Source: Inhella proteolytica (GTDB lineage Bacteria > Pseudomonadota > Gammaproteobacteria > Burkholderiales > Burkholderiaceae_C). Taken from it: a stretch of 64,000 nucleotides of DNA. The stretch's first letter is position 1. Every line of letters begins with the position of its first letter. The stretch is taken from positions 39,422 to 103,421 of the forward strand of contig NZ_JAEDAK010000017.1 in assembly GCF_016093275.1 (NCBI RefSeq), read 5' to 3'. A program made the translations under genes and the position numbers. Below are positions 17,734 to 25,947 of this stretch, piece by piece. The notes under the pieces were generated by a model that made no database searches, was not told where the DNA came from, and worked only from the letters and a program-made list of their open reading frames with translations.

Positions 17734-18429
17734 ATGACCGCGCCCGCCACCCCCTTGCGCAGCGCCCTGGCCGCCCTGGGTGGCGGCTGGGTGCCGATCC
17801 GCTCGCTGGCGCGCCGGCATCGCCGCCGCATCCTGGCCCATCTGCTGGCGCTGGCGCCGGCCGACCGCTACCTGCGCTTCGGCTATGCCGCCGGGGACAG
17901 CCAGATCGAACGCTACGCGCTGAGCCTGGAGTTCACGCGCGATGAGGTACTGGGCATCTTCAACCGCCGGCTGGAGATCGTGGCCATGGCGCATCTGGCC
18001 TTCAGCCAGGACGGGCCGGAGGCCGACACGGCCGAGTTCGGTGTCTCGGTGCTGCAGCGTTACCGCGGCCGCGGGCTGGGCAGCCGGCTGTTCCAGCTCG
18101 CCTGCCTGCACGCGCGCAACCGCAACATGCGCTTCTTGCTGATCCATGCCCTGAGCGAGAACCAGGCCATGCTGCGCATCGCCGAGAAGGCCGGCGCCTG
18201 GGCCGAGGAGGTGGCGGACGGCAGTGTCAGCGCGCGCCTGCACCTGCCGGCCGACAACTGGGCCAGCCACGCCGAGCAGGCGCTGGAGCAGGGCCTGGGC
18301 GAGCTGGATTTCCGCCTCAAAGTGCAGGCCAAGCAGGTGCAGGAGTTCGTGGATTCCGTCCAGACCGAGGTGCGCGAGCTGCTGGGGGATGATCGCGCCC
18401 CCGCGCCGCCACCCGACCCCAGCCCTTGA
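17734..18429 (+). CDS. GNAT family N-acetyltransferase
   Basis: 231 aa. The acetyl-CoA binding motif of the GNAT fold is seen as [21 protein letters not shown], followed by [25 protein letters not shown]. The C-terminal 60 residues form a helical tail ending in a Pro-rich stretch. Substrate unknown. The ATG at 17734 is favoured over an upstream in-frame start because the extra residues are not conserved-looking. It overlaps the next gene (TTGA), so it is coupled to srkA. Confidence 0.85.
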   Translation: MTAPATPLRSALAALGGGWVPIRSLARRHRRRILAHLLALAPADRYLRFGYAAGDSQIERYALSLEFTRDEVLGIFNRRLEIVAMAHLAFSQDGPEADTAEFGVSVLQRYRGRGLGSRLFQLACLHARNRNMRFLLIHALSENQAMLRIAEKAGAWAEEVADGSVSARLHLPADNWASHAEQALEQGLGELDFRLKVQAKQVQEFVDSVQTEVRELLGDDRAPAPPPDPSP

Positions 18430-19481
18430 ACCTCGATTACGCCGAACTCGACCCCAGCCGCGTGCTGGACGCGCTGGATGCCGTGGGCCTGCGCGGCGAT
18501 GGCCGCCTGCTGCAGCTGAACTCCTATGAGAACCGCGTCTTCCTGGTGCATTTGGAGGAAGGCGGCGCCGTGGTGGCCAAGTTCTACCGGCCGGGACGCT
18601 GGAGCAACGAGCAGCTGCTGGAGGAGCACCGCTTTGCGCTGGACCTGCAGGCCGCCGAGGTGCCACTGGCCGCCCCCCTGCCCCTGCAGGCCGCCGGCGC
18701 CGAACTGCTGGGCGAACCGCCCACGCTGGCCTGCTGGCACAACCTGCGCTTTGCGGCCGCACCGCGCCTGGGGGGTCGCGCACCGGAGTTGGAAGACCCC
18801 GAGGTGCTGGAGGTGCTGGGGCGCTTCATTGCGCGCATCCACCGCGTCGGGCGCGCCGGCACCTTCGATCACCGCCCGCGCTGGGCCGGCCGCGCCCCCG
18901 GGGATTTGGCCCGCGACGCCGTGCTGGCCAGCGGCCTGCTGCCGTTGGAGCTGGAAGCGCGCTGGAGCGACATGGTGGAACGCTGCCTGCAGGCCGTTCA
19001 GCAGGCCTTCGACAGCCTGGCCGACCTGCGCCTGCAGCGCATCCATGGCGATTGCCACCCGGGCAATCTGCTCTGGTCGCCCGGTAGCGGGGCCCATTTC
19101 GTCGACCTGGACGACGCCGTCAGCGGCCCGGCGGTGCAGGACCTGTGGATGCTGCTCAGCGGCGAACCCGAGCAAGCGAGCCGCCAGCTCGGCAGCCTGC
19201 TGGCGGGCTACCAGCAGGTGCTGGAATTCGACCGTCGCGAGCTGCGCCTGATCGAGCCGCTGCGCACCCTGCGCATGGTCCACCACAGCGGCTGGATCGC
19301 GAAACGCTGGGACGACCCTGCCTTCCCGATCGCCTTCCCCTGGTTCGGCACACCAAATTACTGGCTGGACCAGGTGGCCAAGCTGGCCGAGCAGCTGGAG
19401 GCCATGGACGACGCGCCGCCCAGCCCGCCGCCGAAGGACGACGATGACTTCGTCGACTTCGACGGCGATGGCTTTGCCTGA
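18426..19481 (+). CDS. srkA: stress response serine/threonine kinase SrkA (YihE/RdoA)
   Basis: 351 aa. Aminoglycoside-phosphotransferase-like kinase fold: LNSYENRVFLV nucleotide loop, VVAKFYRPGRW with the ATP lysine, catalytic loop RIHGDCHPGNLLW and metal-binding FVDLDD. In E. coli the protein kinase SrkA protects against stress-induced death. Translation starts at TTG 18426, overlapping the upstream TGA; no ATG exists near the conserved N-terminus [10 protein letters not shown]. The C-terminus ends in an unusual acidic tail (KDDDDFVDFDGDGF). Confidence 0.9.
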   Translation: MNLDYAELDPSRVLDALDAVGLRGDGRLLQLNSYENRVFLVHLEEGGAVVAKFYRPGRWSNEQLLEEHRFALDLQAAEVPLAAPLPLQAAGAELLGEPPTLACWHNLRFAAAPRLGGRAPELEDPEVLEVLGRFIARIHRVGRAGTFDHRPRWAGRAPGDLARDAVLASGLLPLELEARWSDMVERCLQAVQQAFDSLADLRLQRIHGDCHPGNLLWSPGSGAHFVDLDDAVSGPAVQDLWMLLSGEPEQASRQLGSLLAGYQQVLEFDRRELRLIEPLRTLRMVHHSGWIAKRWDDPAFPIAFPWFGTPNYWLDQVAKLAEQLEAMDDAPPSPPPKDDDDFVDFDGDGFA

Positions 19482-19492
19482 TCAGGCAGACA

Positions 19493-21379
19493 TCAGGCGG
19501 ACAAGAGCAGCGCGTTGACGCGCTTCACGTAGGCGGCCGGGTCCTCCAGCTGCCCGCCCTCGGCCAGCAAGGCCTGGTCAAACAGCACTTGGGCCAACTC
19601 GTCGAACTTCGGGTGGCCGTCGAGCGCCTTCACCAGCGCATGTTCGGCATTCACCTCCAGCGTGGGCTTGGCCTCCGGCGCAGCCTGGCCGGCCTGCTTG
19701 AGCAGGCGCGCCAGGTGCGCCGACATGTCGCCCTCTTCCACCACGATGCAGGCCGGCGAATCGACCAGGCGGGTGGTGACGCGCACGTCCTTGGCGCGGT
19801 CCTTCAGCGCGTCCTTGAGCTTTTCCAGCACCGGCTTGAAGGCCTCGGCCGCCTCTTCGGCCGCCTTCTTCTCGGCCTCGTCCTGCAGCTTGCCCAAGTC
19901 CACCGCACCCTTGGCCACGGACTGCAGGGGCTTGCCCTCGAACTCATGCAGGTGGCTGAGCATCCACTCGTCCACGCGGTCGGTCATCAGCAGCACCTCG
20001 ATGCCCTTCTTGCGGAAGATTTCGAGCTGCGGGCTGCTCTGGGCGGCGGCCAGGCTGTCGGCGGTGATGTAGTAGATGTGTTCCTGGCCTTCCTTCATGC
20101 GGCCGACGTAGTCCGTCAGGCTGACGTTCTCGCTGGCGTGGGTGGAGGCAAAGCGCAGCAGCTTGGCCAGGCGCTCCTGGTTCTGGAAGTCCTCGCCCAT
20201 ACCCTCCTTCAGCACGGCGCCAAACTCCTTCCAGAAGGCGGCGTACTTGTCCTTGTCGGCCTGATCGTCGCTGTCGGCCAGGGCCTCCAGCATGGAGAGC
20301 ACCTTTTTGGTCGAGCCCTCACGAATGGCGCGCACATCGCGGCTTTCCTGCAGCAGCTCGCGGCTCACGTTGAGCGGCAGGTCGGCCGAGTCGATCACGC
20401 CACGCACGAAGCGCAGGTAGGCGGGCATCAGCTCCTGGGCGTCGTCCATGATGAAGACGCGCTTGACGTAGAGCTTCACGCCCGGCTTCTTGTCGCGGTT
20501 CCACAGGTCGAACGGCGCCTTGACCGGGATGTAGAGCAGCTGGGTGTATTCGCTGCGGCCCTCGACGCGGTTGTGCGTGTAGGCCAGCGGTGCCTGGCTG
20601 TCGTGGCTCAGGGTCTTGTAGAACTCCTCGTACTGCTCCTGCGTGACTTCGCTCTTCGGGCGCGCCCACAGGGCCGAGGCCTTGTTGATGGTCTCCCACT
20701 CGTCGGTCGTCACGTAGGCGCTCTTCTCAGCGTCCCAGACTTCCTTGCGCAGCAGGATCGGCAGGCTGATGTGGTCGCTGTACTTGCCGACGATGGCGCG
20801 CAGCTTCCAGGGCTGCAGGAACTCGTCCTCGCCCTCGCGCAGATGCAGGATGACGTCGGTGCCGCGCTCGGCCTTGTCGATCGGCTCAACCTCGAACTCG
20901 CCCGTGCCTTCGCTGATCCAGCGCACGCCCTGCCCGGCGGACAAGCCGGCGCGGCGGCTCTCGACCGTGATGCGATCGGCCACGATGTAGCCCGAGTAGA
21001 AGCCGACGCCGAACTGGCCGATCAGGTTGGCGTCGCCCTTTTTGCTCTCGTCCAGATTGGCCAGGAAGTCGCGCGTGCCGCTCTTGGCGATGGTGCCCAG
21101 GTGCGCCACCGCTTCGTCGGCGCTCATGCCAATGCCGTTGTCGCGGATGGTCAGGGTGCGCTTTTCCTTGTCCACCAGCAGGCGGATCTCCAGATTGGGC
21201 GCGTCTTCGAACAGCTCGTTCTTGTCCAGGGCCTCGAAGCGCAGCTTGTCGCAGGCGTCGCTGGCGTTGGACACCAGCTCGCGCAGAAAGATTTCCTTGT
21301 TCGAGTACAGGCTGTGCGTGACCAGATGCAGGATCTGCTTGACTTCGGCCTGGAAGGCGTGGGTGTGCTTGGTGCTCAT
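19493..21379 (-). CDS. htpG: molecular chaperone HtpG (Hsp90)
   Basis: 628 aa, full-length bacterial Hsp90. GHKL ATPase motifs are present in the N-domain ([41 protein letters not shown]), followed by the middle domain and C-terminal dimerisation region. ATG 21379 starts [20 protein letters not shown]; an upstream in-frame ATG lies in the aroG terminator region and is rejected. Cytoplasmic dimer that refolds client proteins. A strong terminator separates it from aroG upstream, so it needs its own promoter between about 21380 and 21460, or readthrough. Confidence 0.97.
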   Translation of the reverse strand: MSTKHTHAFQAEVKQILHLVTHSLYSNKEIFLRELVSNASDACDKLRFEALDKNELFEDAPNLEIRLLVDKEKRTLTIRDNGIGMSADEAVAHLGTIAKSGTRDFLANLDESKKGDANLIGQFGVGFYSGYIVADRITVESRRAGLSAGQGVRWISEGTGEFEVEPIDKAERGTDVILHLREGEDEFLQPWKLRAIVGKYSDHISLPILLRKEVWDAEKSAYVTTDEWETINKASALWARPKSEVTQEQYEEFYKTLSHDSQAPLAYTHNRVEGRSEYTQLLYIPVKAPFDLWNRDKKPGVKLYVKRVFIMDDAQELMPAYLRFVRGVIDSADLPLNVSRELLQESRDVRAIREGSTKKVLSMLEALADSDDQADKDKYAAFWKEFGAVLKEGMGEDFQNQERLAKLLRFASTHASENVSLTDYVGRMKEGQEHIYYITADSLAAAQSSPQLEIFRKKGIEVLLMTDRVDEWMLSHLHEFEGKPLQSVAKGAVDLGKLQDEAEKKAAEEAAEAFKPVLEKLKDALKDRAKDVRVTTRLVDSPACIVVEEGDMSAHLARLLKQAGQAAPEAKPTLEVNAEHALVKALDGHPKFDELAQVLFDQALLAEGGQLEDPAAYVKRVNALLLSA

Positions 21380-21395
21380 GGTGTTTGTGGCGTGA

Positions 21396-21440
21396 AAAAC
21401 AAACCGGCGGCAGCCCAACTGAGGGCATGCCGCCGGGTTT
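21396..21440 (-). terminator. Rho-independent terminator of aroG
   Basis: Long hairpin with outer arms AACCGGCGGCA (21402-21412) and TGCCGCCGGGTT (21428-21439, one bulged G) and inner GCCC/GGGC pairs. On the minus strand it ends in TTTGTTTTT. Located 22 nt after the aroG stop and 22 nt before the htpG start codon, so it also separates the two units. Confidence 0.82.
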
Positions 21441-21462
21441 CAAGAGCAGGGATTCTGATCGA

Positions 21463-22569
21463 TCAGGCGCCGCGCACCGCCGCGTCCAGGCCGGCCAGCA
21501 GCTCCAGGGTCTGGGCCCAGTCGATGCAGGCGTCGGTGATGCTCTGGCCGTAGAGCAGCTTGGCCGGGTCGTCCTTGCCGGGACTGAACTTCTGCGCCCC
21601 GCCGTTCAGGTGGCTCTCCACCATCACGCCGAAGATCTGGCGGCGGCCGGCGCGCCACTGGCGGGCCAGTTCCTCAGCCACCAGCAGTTGGCGCTCGTGC
21701 TGCTTGCTGCTGTTGGCGTGGCTGCAGTCCACCATCAGGCGGTTGGGCAGCTTGGCGGCGGTGAGCTCGGCGCAGGCGGCGTCGATGCTGGCCTCGTCGT
21801 AGTTCGGCGCCTTGCCGCCGCGCAGGATGACGTGGCAATCCTTGTTGCCCTTGGTCTGCACGATGGCGACTTGGCCGTTCTTGTGCACCGACAGGAAGTG
21901 GTGCGGGCGTGCCGCGGCCTGGATGGCATCGGTGGCGATCTTGATGTTGCCGTCGGTGCCGTTCTTGAAGCCGATCGGGGCGGAAAGGCCGGAGCTCAGT
22001 TCTCGGTGCACCTGGCTCTCGGTGGTGCGCGCGCCAATCGCGCCCCAGGCGATCAGGTCGCCGATGTACTGGGGCGAGATCACGTCGAGGAACTCGCTGC
22101 CGGCCGGCACACCCAGGCGATTGATTTCCAGCAGCAGCTGGCGGGCGATGCGCAGGCCTTCGTCGATGCGGTAGCTCTCGTCCAGGTAGGGGTCGTTGAT
22201 CAGGCCTTTCCAGCCCACCGTGGTGCGCGGCTTCTCGAAATAGACCCGCATGACGATTTCCAGCGTGTCCTTGTACTGCTCGCGCACGCCCTTGAGGCGG
22301 CGGGCGTAGTCCAGGGCCGCGGCCGGGTCGTGGATCGAGCAGGGCCCCACCACCACCAGCAGGCGCCCGTCCTTGCCGGCCAGGATGTTGCGGATGGCCT
22401 GGCGGGTGTTCAGCACCAGCTTTTCCATCGGCGTGCCGGCGATCGGGAAGAAGCGGATCAGGTGCTCGGGCGGCGGCAGCGGCGTGATGTCGGCAATGCG
22501 CTCGTCATCGGTGCGGCTGGTGCGGTCTTCCTGGCTGTACACGCGCTCGGGCAGGGCTTTGGCGTTCAT
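21463..22569 (-). CDS. aroG: 3-deoxy-7-phosphoheptulonate (DAHP) synthase, class I
   Basis: 368 aa. Catalyses the first step of the shikimate pathway, joining phosphoenolpyruvate and erythrose 4-phosphate. Class I (AroF/G/H) marks: VVGPCSIHDPAAAL, VMRVYFEKPRTTVGWKG, IGARTTESQ, GFKNGTDG, LRGGKAPNYD, VDCSHANSSK and GVMVESHL. Which aromatic amino acid inhibits it is not certain, but the upstream Phe-rich leader points to the Phe type (inference). Transcribed after a leader peptide and attenuator; flanked by a terminator downstream. Confidence 0.95.
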   Translation of the reverse strand: MNAKALPERVYSQEDRTSRTDDERIADITPLPPPEHLIRFFPIAGTPMEKLVLNTRQAIRNILAGKDGRLLVVVGPCSIHDPAAALDYARRLKGVREQYKDTLEIVMRVYFEKPRTTVGWKGLINDPYLDESYRIDEGLRIARQLLLEINRLGVPAGSEFLDVISPQYIGDLIAWGAIGARTTESQVHRELSSGLSAPIGFKNGTDGNIKIATDAIQAAARPHHFLSVHKNGQVAIVQTKGNKDCHVILRGGKAPNYDEASIDAACAELTAAKLPNRLMVDCSHANSSKQHERQLLVAEELARQWRAGRRQIFGVMVESHLNGGAQKFSPGKDDPAKLLYGQSITDACIDWAQTLELLAGLDAAVRGA

Positions 22570-22590
22570 GGTCCGGTTCCGTTAGGGCAT

Positions 22591-22623
22591 AAAAAAACCG
22601 CCGGGCTTTGGGGCCCGGCGGTT
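22591..22623 (-). terminator. attenuator terminator in the aroG leader
   Basis: Perfect 11-bp stem (AACCGCCGGGC at 22596-22606 and GCCCGGCGGTT at 22613-22623) with a 6-nt loop. On the minus strand it is followed by TTTTTTT. It lies between the leader peptide and the aroG start, where a terminator makes sense only if it is conditional. Its upstream arm can pair instead with 22663-22672 (9 bp), an antiterminator. Confidence 0.88.
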
Positions 22624-22650
22624 CTTGGGGAGTCTGGGTTGCGCGTGCGC

Positions 22651-22716
22651 TCAGATCTCTCCACCGCCGGGGCGGGGATAGAACCAAAAGCTAAAAAAGG
22701 CGGCGACGCGGAACAT
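22651..22716 (-). CDS. aroG leader peptide (Phe-rich, attenuator control)
   Basis: A 21-codon ORF on the minus strand, ATG at 22716 and TGA at 22651-22653. It has Phe at positions 2, 7, 8, 10 and 12, Trp at 11 and Tyr at 13; the core AAFFSFWFYP packs six aromatic codons into seven. Codons 5-6 can base-pair with codons 16-18 (segment 1:2), codons 16-18 with the upstream arm of the terminator (2:3), and the two terminator arms with each other (3:4). This is the classical architecture of Phe and Trp operon leaders. No good Shine-Dalgarno precedes the ATG; it lies 13 nt after the tldD stop. Confidence 0.85.
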   Translation of the reverse strand: MFRVAAFFSFWFYPRPGGGEI

Positions 22717-22723
22717 GGCGACG

Positions 22724-22753
22724 AATGTATCAGGCGGTCCCGCCCACCGTCAG
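22724..22753 (-). promoter_or_regulatory. candidate promoter for the aroG leader transcript
   Basis: On the minus strand CTGACG (22748-22753) and TACATT (22724-22729) are spaced by 18 bp, inside the last codons of tldD. The -10 ends 7 nt before the leader ATG, so the mRNA could be leaderless or nearly so. Both hexamers are imperfect; transcription from tldD is the alternative. Confidence 0.3.
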
Positions 22754-24187
22754 CCCTTCGATGCGAAGGGTGGGTTGCCCGACACCGACGGGCACCGACT
22801 GCCCCTCCTTGCCGCACACGCCCACGCCCGAGTCGAGCGCCATGTCGTTGCCGATCATGGACACGCGCGTCAGCGCCTCGGGGCCGTTGCCGATCAGGGT
22901 GGCGCCCTTGACGGGGTATTGGATCTTGCCCTTCTCGACCCAGTAGGCCTCGGAGGCCGAGAACACGAACTTGCCGCTGGTGATGTCGACCTGGCCGCCG
23001 CCGAAATTGGTGGCGTAGAGGCCGCGGTCGATGCTGGCGATGATCTCGGCGGGGTCGCGGTCGCCGCCCAGCATGTAGGTGTTGGTCATGCGCGGCATCG
23101 GCACATGGGCGTAGCTCTCGCGGCGGCCGTTGCCGGTCTGCGGCACCTTCATCAGGCGGGCGTTGAGCGCGTCCTGGATGTAGCCGACCAGGATGCCGTC
23201 TTCGATCAGCACGTTGCGCTGCGGGGCATGGCCCTCGTCGTCGATGTTCAGGCTGCCGCGGCGGTCCGGCAGGGTGCCGTCGTCCAGCACGGTCACGCCC
23301 TTGGCGGCCACGCGTTGGCCGATGCGGCCGGCGAAGGTGCTGGAGCCCTTGCGATTGAAGTCGCCTTCCAAGCCGTGGCCCACGGCCTCGTGCAGCAGCA
23401 CGCCGGGCCAGCCCGGGCCCAGCACCACGGTCATCTCGCCGGCCGGGGCAGGGCGGGATTCCAGATTGGTCAGCGCGCCGTGCACGGCCTGCTCCACATA
23501 GCCGGCCAGCATCTCGTCAGTGAAGTAGGCCAGGCCAAAGCGCCCGCCGCCGCCACCGCTGCCCACCTCGCGCCGGCCATTGCGCTCGGCGATCACGGTG
23601 ATCGAGAGCCGCACCAGCGGGCGCACATCGGCCGCCAGCAGGCCATCGGCGCGGGCAATCAGCACCATTTCATGCTCGGCCGCCAGGCCGGCCATGACCT
23701 GCACCACCGCCGGGTCCTTGGCGCGCGCCATGCGCTCGATGCGTTCCAGCAGCGCCACCTTGGCGGCGCTGTCCAGGCTGGCGATGGGGTCGGCCGCGCC
23801 GTAGAGCTGCATGCCCTGGGCGCGGCGCGGGTTGACCTTGACGCGGCGGCTCTGGCCGGCTGCGGCGATGCTGCGCACGGTCAGGGCGCAATCGGCCAGC
23901 GCGGCTTCGCTGAGGGAGTCGGAGTAGGCAAAGGCGGTCTTTTCGCCCACCACGGCCCGCACGCCGACGCCCTGGTCGATCGAGAAGCTGCCGCTCTTGA
24001 CGATGCCCTCCTCCAGGCTCCAGCCCTCGGCGCGGGTGGTCTGGAAGTAAAGATCGGCGTCGTCCACGCGGTGTGCGGTGATGAGCTTGAGCGCGCGGCT
24101 CAGCGCGGCCTCGTCCAGGCCGAAGGGGGTGAGCAGGCTGGCCTGGGCGCTGGCCAATGCGCTCAGCATCGAGTCGGGGGCATTCAT
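22730..24187 (-). CDS. tldD: metalloprotease TldD
   Basis: 485 aa from ATG 24187, close to the 481 aa of E. coli TldD. The zinc motif is HEAVGHGLEGD in VLLHEAVGHGLEGDFNRKG; RRGSLNIDDEGHAPQRNVLIEDGIL and the Cys/Gly-rich C-terminus ALDSGVGVCGKEGQSVP are further family marks. With TldE (PmbA) it degrades unfolded peptides and matures modified peptides such as microcin B17. No tldE is adjacent. An upstream ATG at 24220 would add 11 residues and has no clear support. Confidence 0.95.
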   Translation of the reverse strand: MNAPDSMLSALASAQASLLTPFGLDEAALSRALKLITAHRVDDADLYFQTTRAEGWSLEEGIVKSGSFSIDQGVGVRAVVGEKTAFAYSDSLSEAALADCALTVRSIAAAGQSRRVKVNPRRAQGMQLYGAADPIASLDSAAKVALLERIERMARAKDPAVVQVMAGLAAEHEMVLIARADGLLAADVRPLVRLSITVIAERNGRREVGSGGGGGRFGLAYFTDEMLAGYVEQAVHGALTNLESRPAPAGEMTVVLGPGWPGVLLHEAVGHGLEGDFNRKGSSTFAGRIGQRVAAKGVTVLDDGTLPDRRGSLNIDDEGHAPQRNVLIEDGILVGYIQDALNARLMKVPQTGNGRRESYAHVPMPRMTNTYMLGGDRDPAEIIASIDRGLYATNFGGGQVDITSGKFVFSASEAYWVEKGKIQYPVKGATLIGNGPEALTRVSMIGNDMALDSGVGVCGKEGQSVPVGVGQPTLRIEGLTVGGTA

Positions 24188-24315
24188 GCCCCAATTGTGG
24201 GGGGCTTCACAAAACTTCATGCCGGTTTACGGTTGCTCTGTCGCCGCCACGAAGCGGCGCACCGTTGCTGCCCCAACCCGGCCATTCTCGCGCCGGCAAC
24301 CCCAGGAGAACCTGC

Positions 24316-24633
24316 ATGAAGACGATTTGCACCGCCCTACTGTTCAGCCTTGCCGTGCTGGGCGCCCAGGCCCAGACCCACACCCCCAAGGTGGACGAGC
24401 GCCAGGCGAACCAGGAAAAGCGCATCGACCAAGGCGTGGCCAGCGGCGAGCTGACGAAGCGCGAGGCGCGCAAGCTGGAGCGTGAGCAGGCGGCCGTGGA
24501 CCGCATGGAAGACAAGGCCAAAGCCGACGGCAAGGTGACGCGCCGCGAACGCGCCAAGCTCGATGCCGCGCAAGACGCCACCAGCCGCGACATCAAGCGC
24601 AAGAAGCACAACGCGCGCGACCGCGATCACTGA
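24316..24633 (+). CDS. small secreted, highly charged protein with EF-hand-like duplicated motif, unknown function
   Basis: 105 aa. A signal peptide (MKTICTALLFSLAVLGAQAQ) is followed by a very charged helical mature part with two related halves: GELTKREARKLEREQ and GKVTRRERAKLDAAQ. The second is preceded by AKADG, resembling a calcium-type loop, but the loop acids are too few to claim metal binding. The tail is Arg/Lys/His-rich. RBS AGGAGA at 24304-24309 supports the ATG at 24316. Its stop overlaps the rsmI stop by 7 bp. Similar short periplasmic proteins occur widely in Proteobacteria without a known role. Confidence 0.78.
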   Translation: MKTICTALLFSLAVLGAQAQTHTPKVDERQANQEKRIDQGVASGELTKREARKLEREQAAVDRMEDKAKADGKVTRRERAKLDAAQDATSRDIKRKKHNARDRDH

Positions 24634-25529
24634 GCCTGCTTGAGCTCCAGGGCACGCGCGTACAAGCTGTTGCGCGCCACGCCGCTCAGGCGCGCGGCCA
24701 GGGCCACGGCCTGCTTGAGCGGCAGTTCCTCCAGCAGCAGCACCAGGGTCTGCTCGGCCGCGGCCGGCAGTCCCTCGCTGACCGGCTCGCCTTCGGCGTG
24801 CAGGGCTAGTGCGAACTCGCCGCGCTGCGCGTGGGCGTCCGAATCCAGGTAGGCCGGCAGCTCGGCGCAGTTCAGCGTGCGCAGGGTCTCGAATTGCTTC
24901 GTCAGCTCGCGGCCCAGCGTGACGCGGCGCTGCGGCCAGCGCTGCGCGAGCTCGGCCGCCAGGTCGGCAATGCGGTGCGGCGCCTCGAACAGCACCACGG
25001 TGTCGCGCGCATCCGCCAGGCCGGCCAGGGCCTGCGCGCGCGCCTCGCCCTTGGGCGGCAGGAAGCCGGCAAAGCGAAAGCCCTGGGCCTGGGCATCGCC
25101 CGCCACGCTGAGCAGCGCCAGGGTGCTGCTGGCGCCGGGAATCGGCACGCAGCGCAGGCCCGCCGTCTGCAACTCGGCCACCAGGCGCGCGCCGGGGTCG
25201 GAAACGGCCGGCGTGCCGGCGTCGGAGATCAGAGCGATGCGTTCGCCGCGCTGCAGGCGCTCCATCAGGCCCTGCGCAGCCTCGCGCTCGTTGTGCTGGT
25301 GCAGGGCCAGCAGGGGCTTGTGCAGACCCAGATGGCGCAGGAGCTGGGCGCTGACGCGCGTGTCCTCGCAGGCCACGGCGTCCACCAGGGCCAGCACATG
25401 GATGGCACGCAGGCTCAGGTCGGCCAGGTTGCCGATCGGCGTGGCCACGACGTAGAGCGCGCCGGTCGGATACTGCTGCGCGCCGGCCGCTTGGGCGGCG
25501 ACAGCAACCAGGTCGGGGAGAGCAGACAT
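24627..25529 (-). CDS. rsmI: 16S rRNA 2'-O-ribose C1402 methyltransferase
   Basis: 300 aa SAM-dependent tetrapyrrole-methylase-fold enzyme that modifies C1402 in the decoding centre. Typical motifs: GALYVVATPIGNLADLSLRA, ACEDTRVSAQLL, LISDAGTPAVSDPG, PGASSTLALLSVAG and FAGFLPPKG. The chosen ATG at 25529 shares two bases with the ATG of divergent yraN (CATG). GTG 25547 is an alternative. The N-terminal 20 residues before YPTGALYVV are a loosely conserved lead. Confidence 0.95.
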   Translation of the reverse strand: MSALPDLVAVAAQAAGAQQYPTGALYVVATPIGNLADLSLRAIHVLALVDAVACEDTRVSAQLLRHLGLHKPLLALHQHNEREAAQGLMERLQRGERIALISDAGTPAVSDPGARLVAELQTAGLRCVPIPGASSTLALLSVAGDAQAQGFRFAGFLPPKGEARAQALAGLADARDTVVLFEAPHRIADLAAELAQRWPQRRVTLGRELTKQFETLRTLNCAELPAYLDSDAHAQRGEFALALHAEGEPVSEGLPAAAEQTLVLLLEELPLKQAVALAARLSGVARNSLYARALELKQAQ

Positions 25530-25905
25530 GCTGGGCTTTGGTAGCACCCGCAGCAAAGGGGCGGATGGCGAGGAACGCGCGCTCAAGCACTTGCAGAAGC
25601 AAGGGCTGAAGCTGGAAGCGCGCAATTATCGAATCGGGGGCGGGCCGCGCCGGCCTGCCGGTGAGATCGATCTGGTGATGCGCGACCGCTCCGGCGTGCT
25701 GGTGTTCGTGGAGGTGCGCCAGCGCGCGGCGTCCAGCCACGGAGGCGCGGCCGCCAGCATCGACGCCGCCAAGCGCCGGCGCCTGGTGCGAGCCGCCCAG
25801 CACTACCTGCTGCAGTTGCCCCAACTTCCACCCTGCCGATTCGACGTAGTAGCGATCGAGGGCGAGCACATCGAATGGCTGCAAGCCGCCTTTGATGCCG
25901 GATGA
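25528..25905 (+). CDS. UPF0102 family protein YraN
   Basis: 125 aa. YraN family proteins have a restriction-endonuclease-like fold; here GADGEERALKHLQKQGLKLEARNYR, GEIDLVMRD and LVFVEVRQR carry the usual E, D and ExK-like catalytic residues (the last as EVR instead of EVK). Function not proven. ATG at 25528 has GGGGAG (25515-25520) as RBS, which lies inside the first codons of rsmI on the other strand. First gene of the yraN-SIS-BON cluster. Confidence 0.92.
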   Translation: MLGFGSTRSKGADGEERALKHLQKQGLKLEARNYRIGGGPRRPAGEIDLVMRDRSGVLVFVEVRQRAASSHGGAAASIDAAKRRRLVRAAQHYLLQLPQLPPCRFDVVAIEGEHIEWLQAAFDAG

Positions 25906-25947
25906 GAAGCGGGTAATCACGGGGGCGCGCCGTATCATCCGCGCCCC

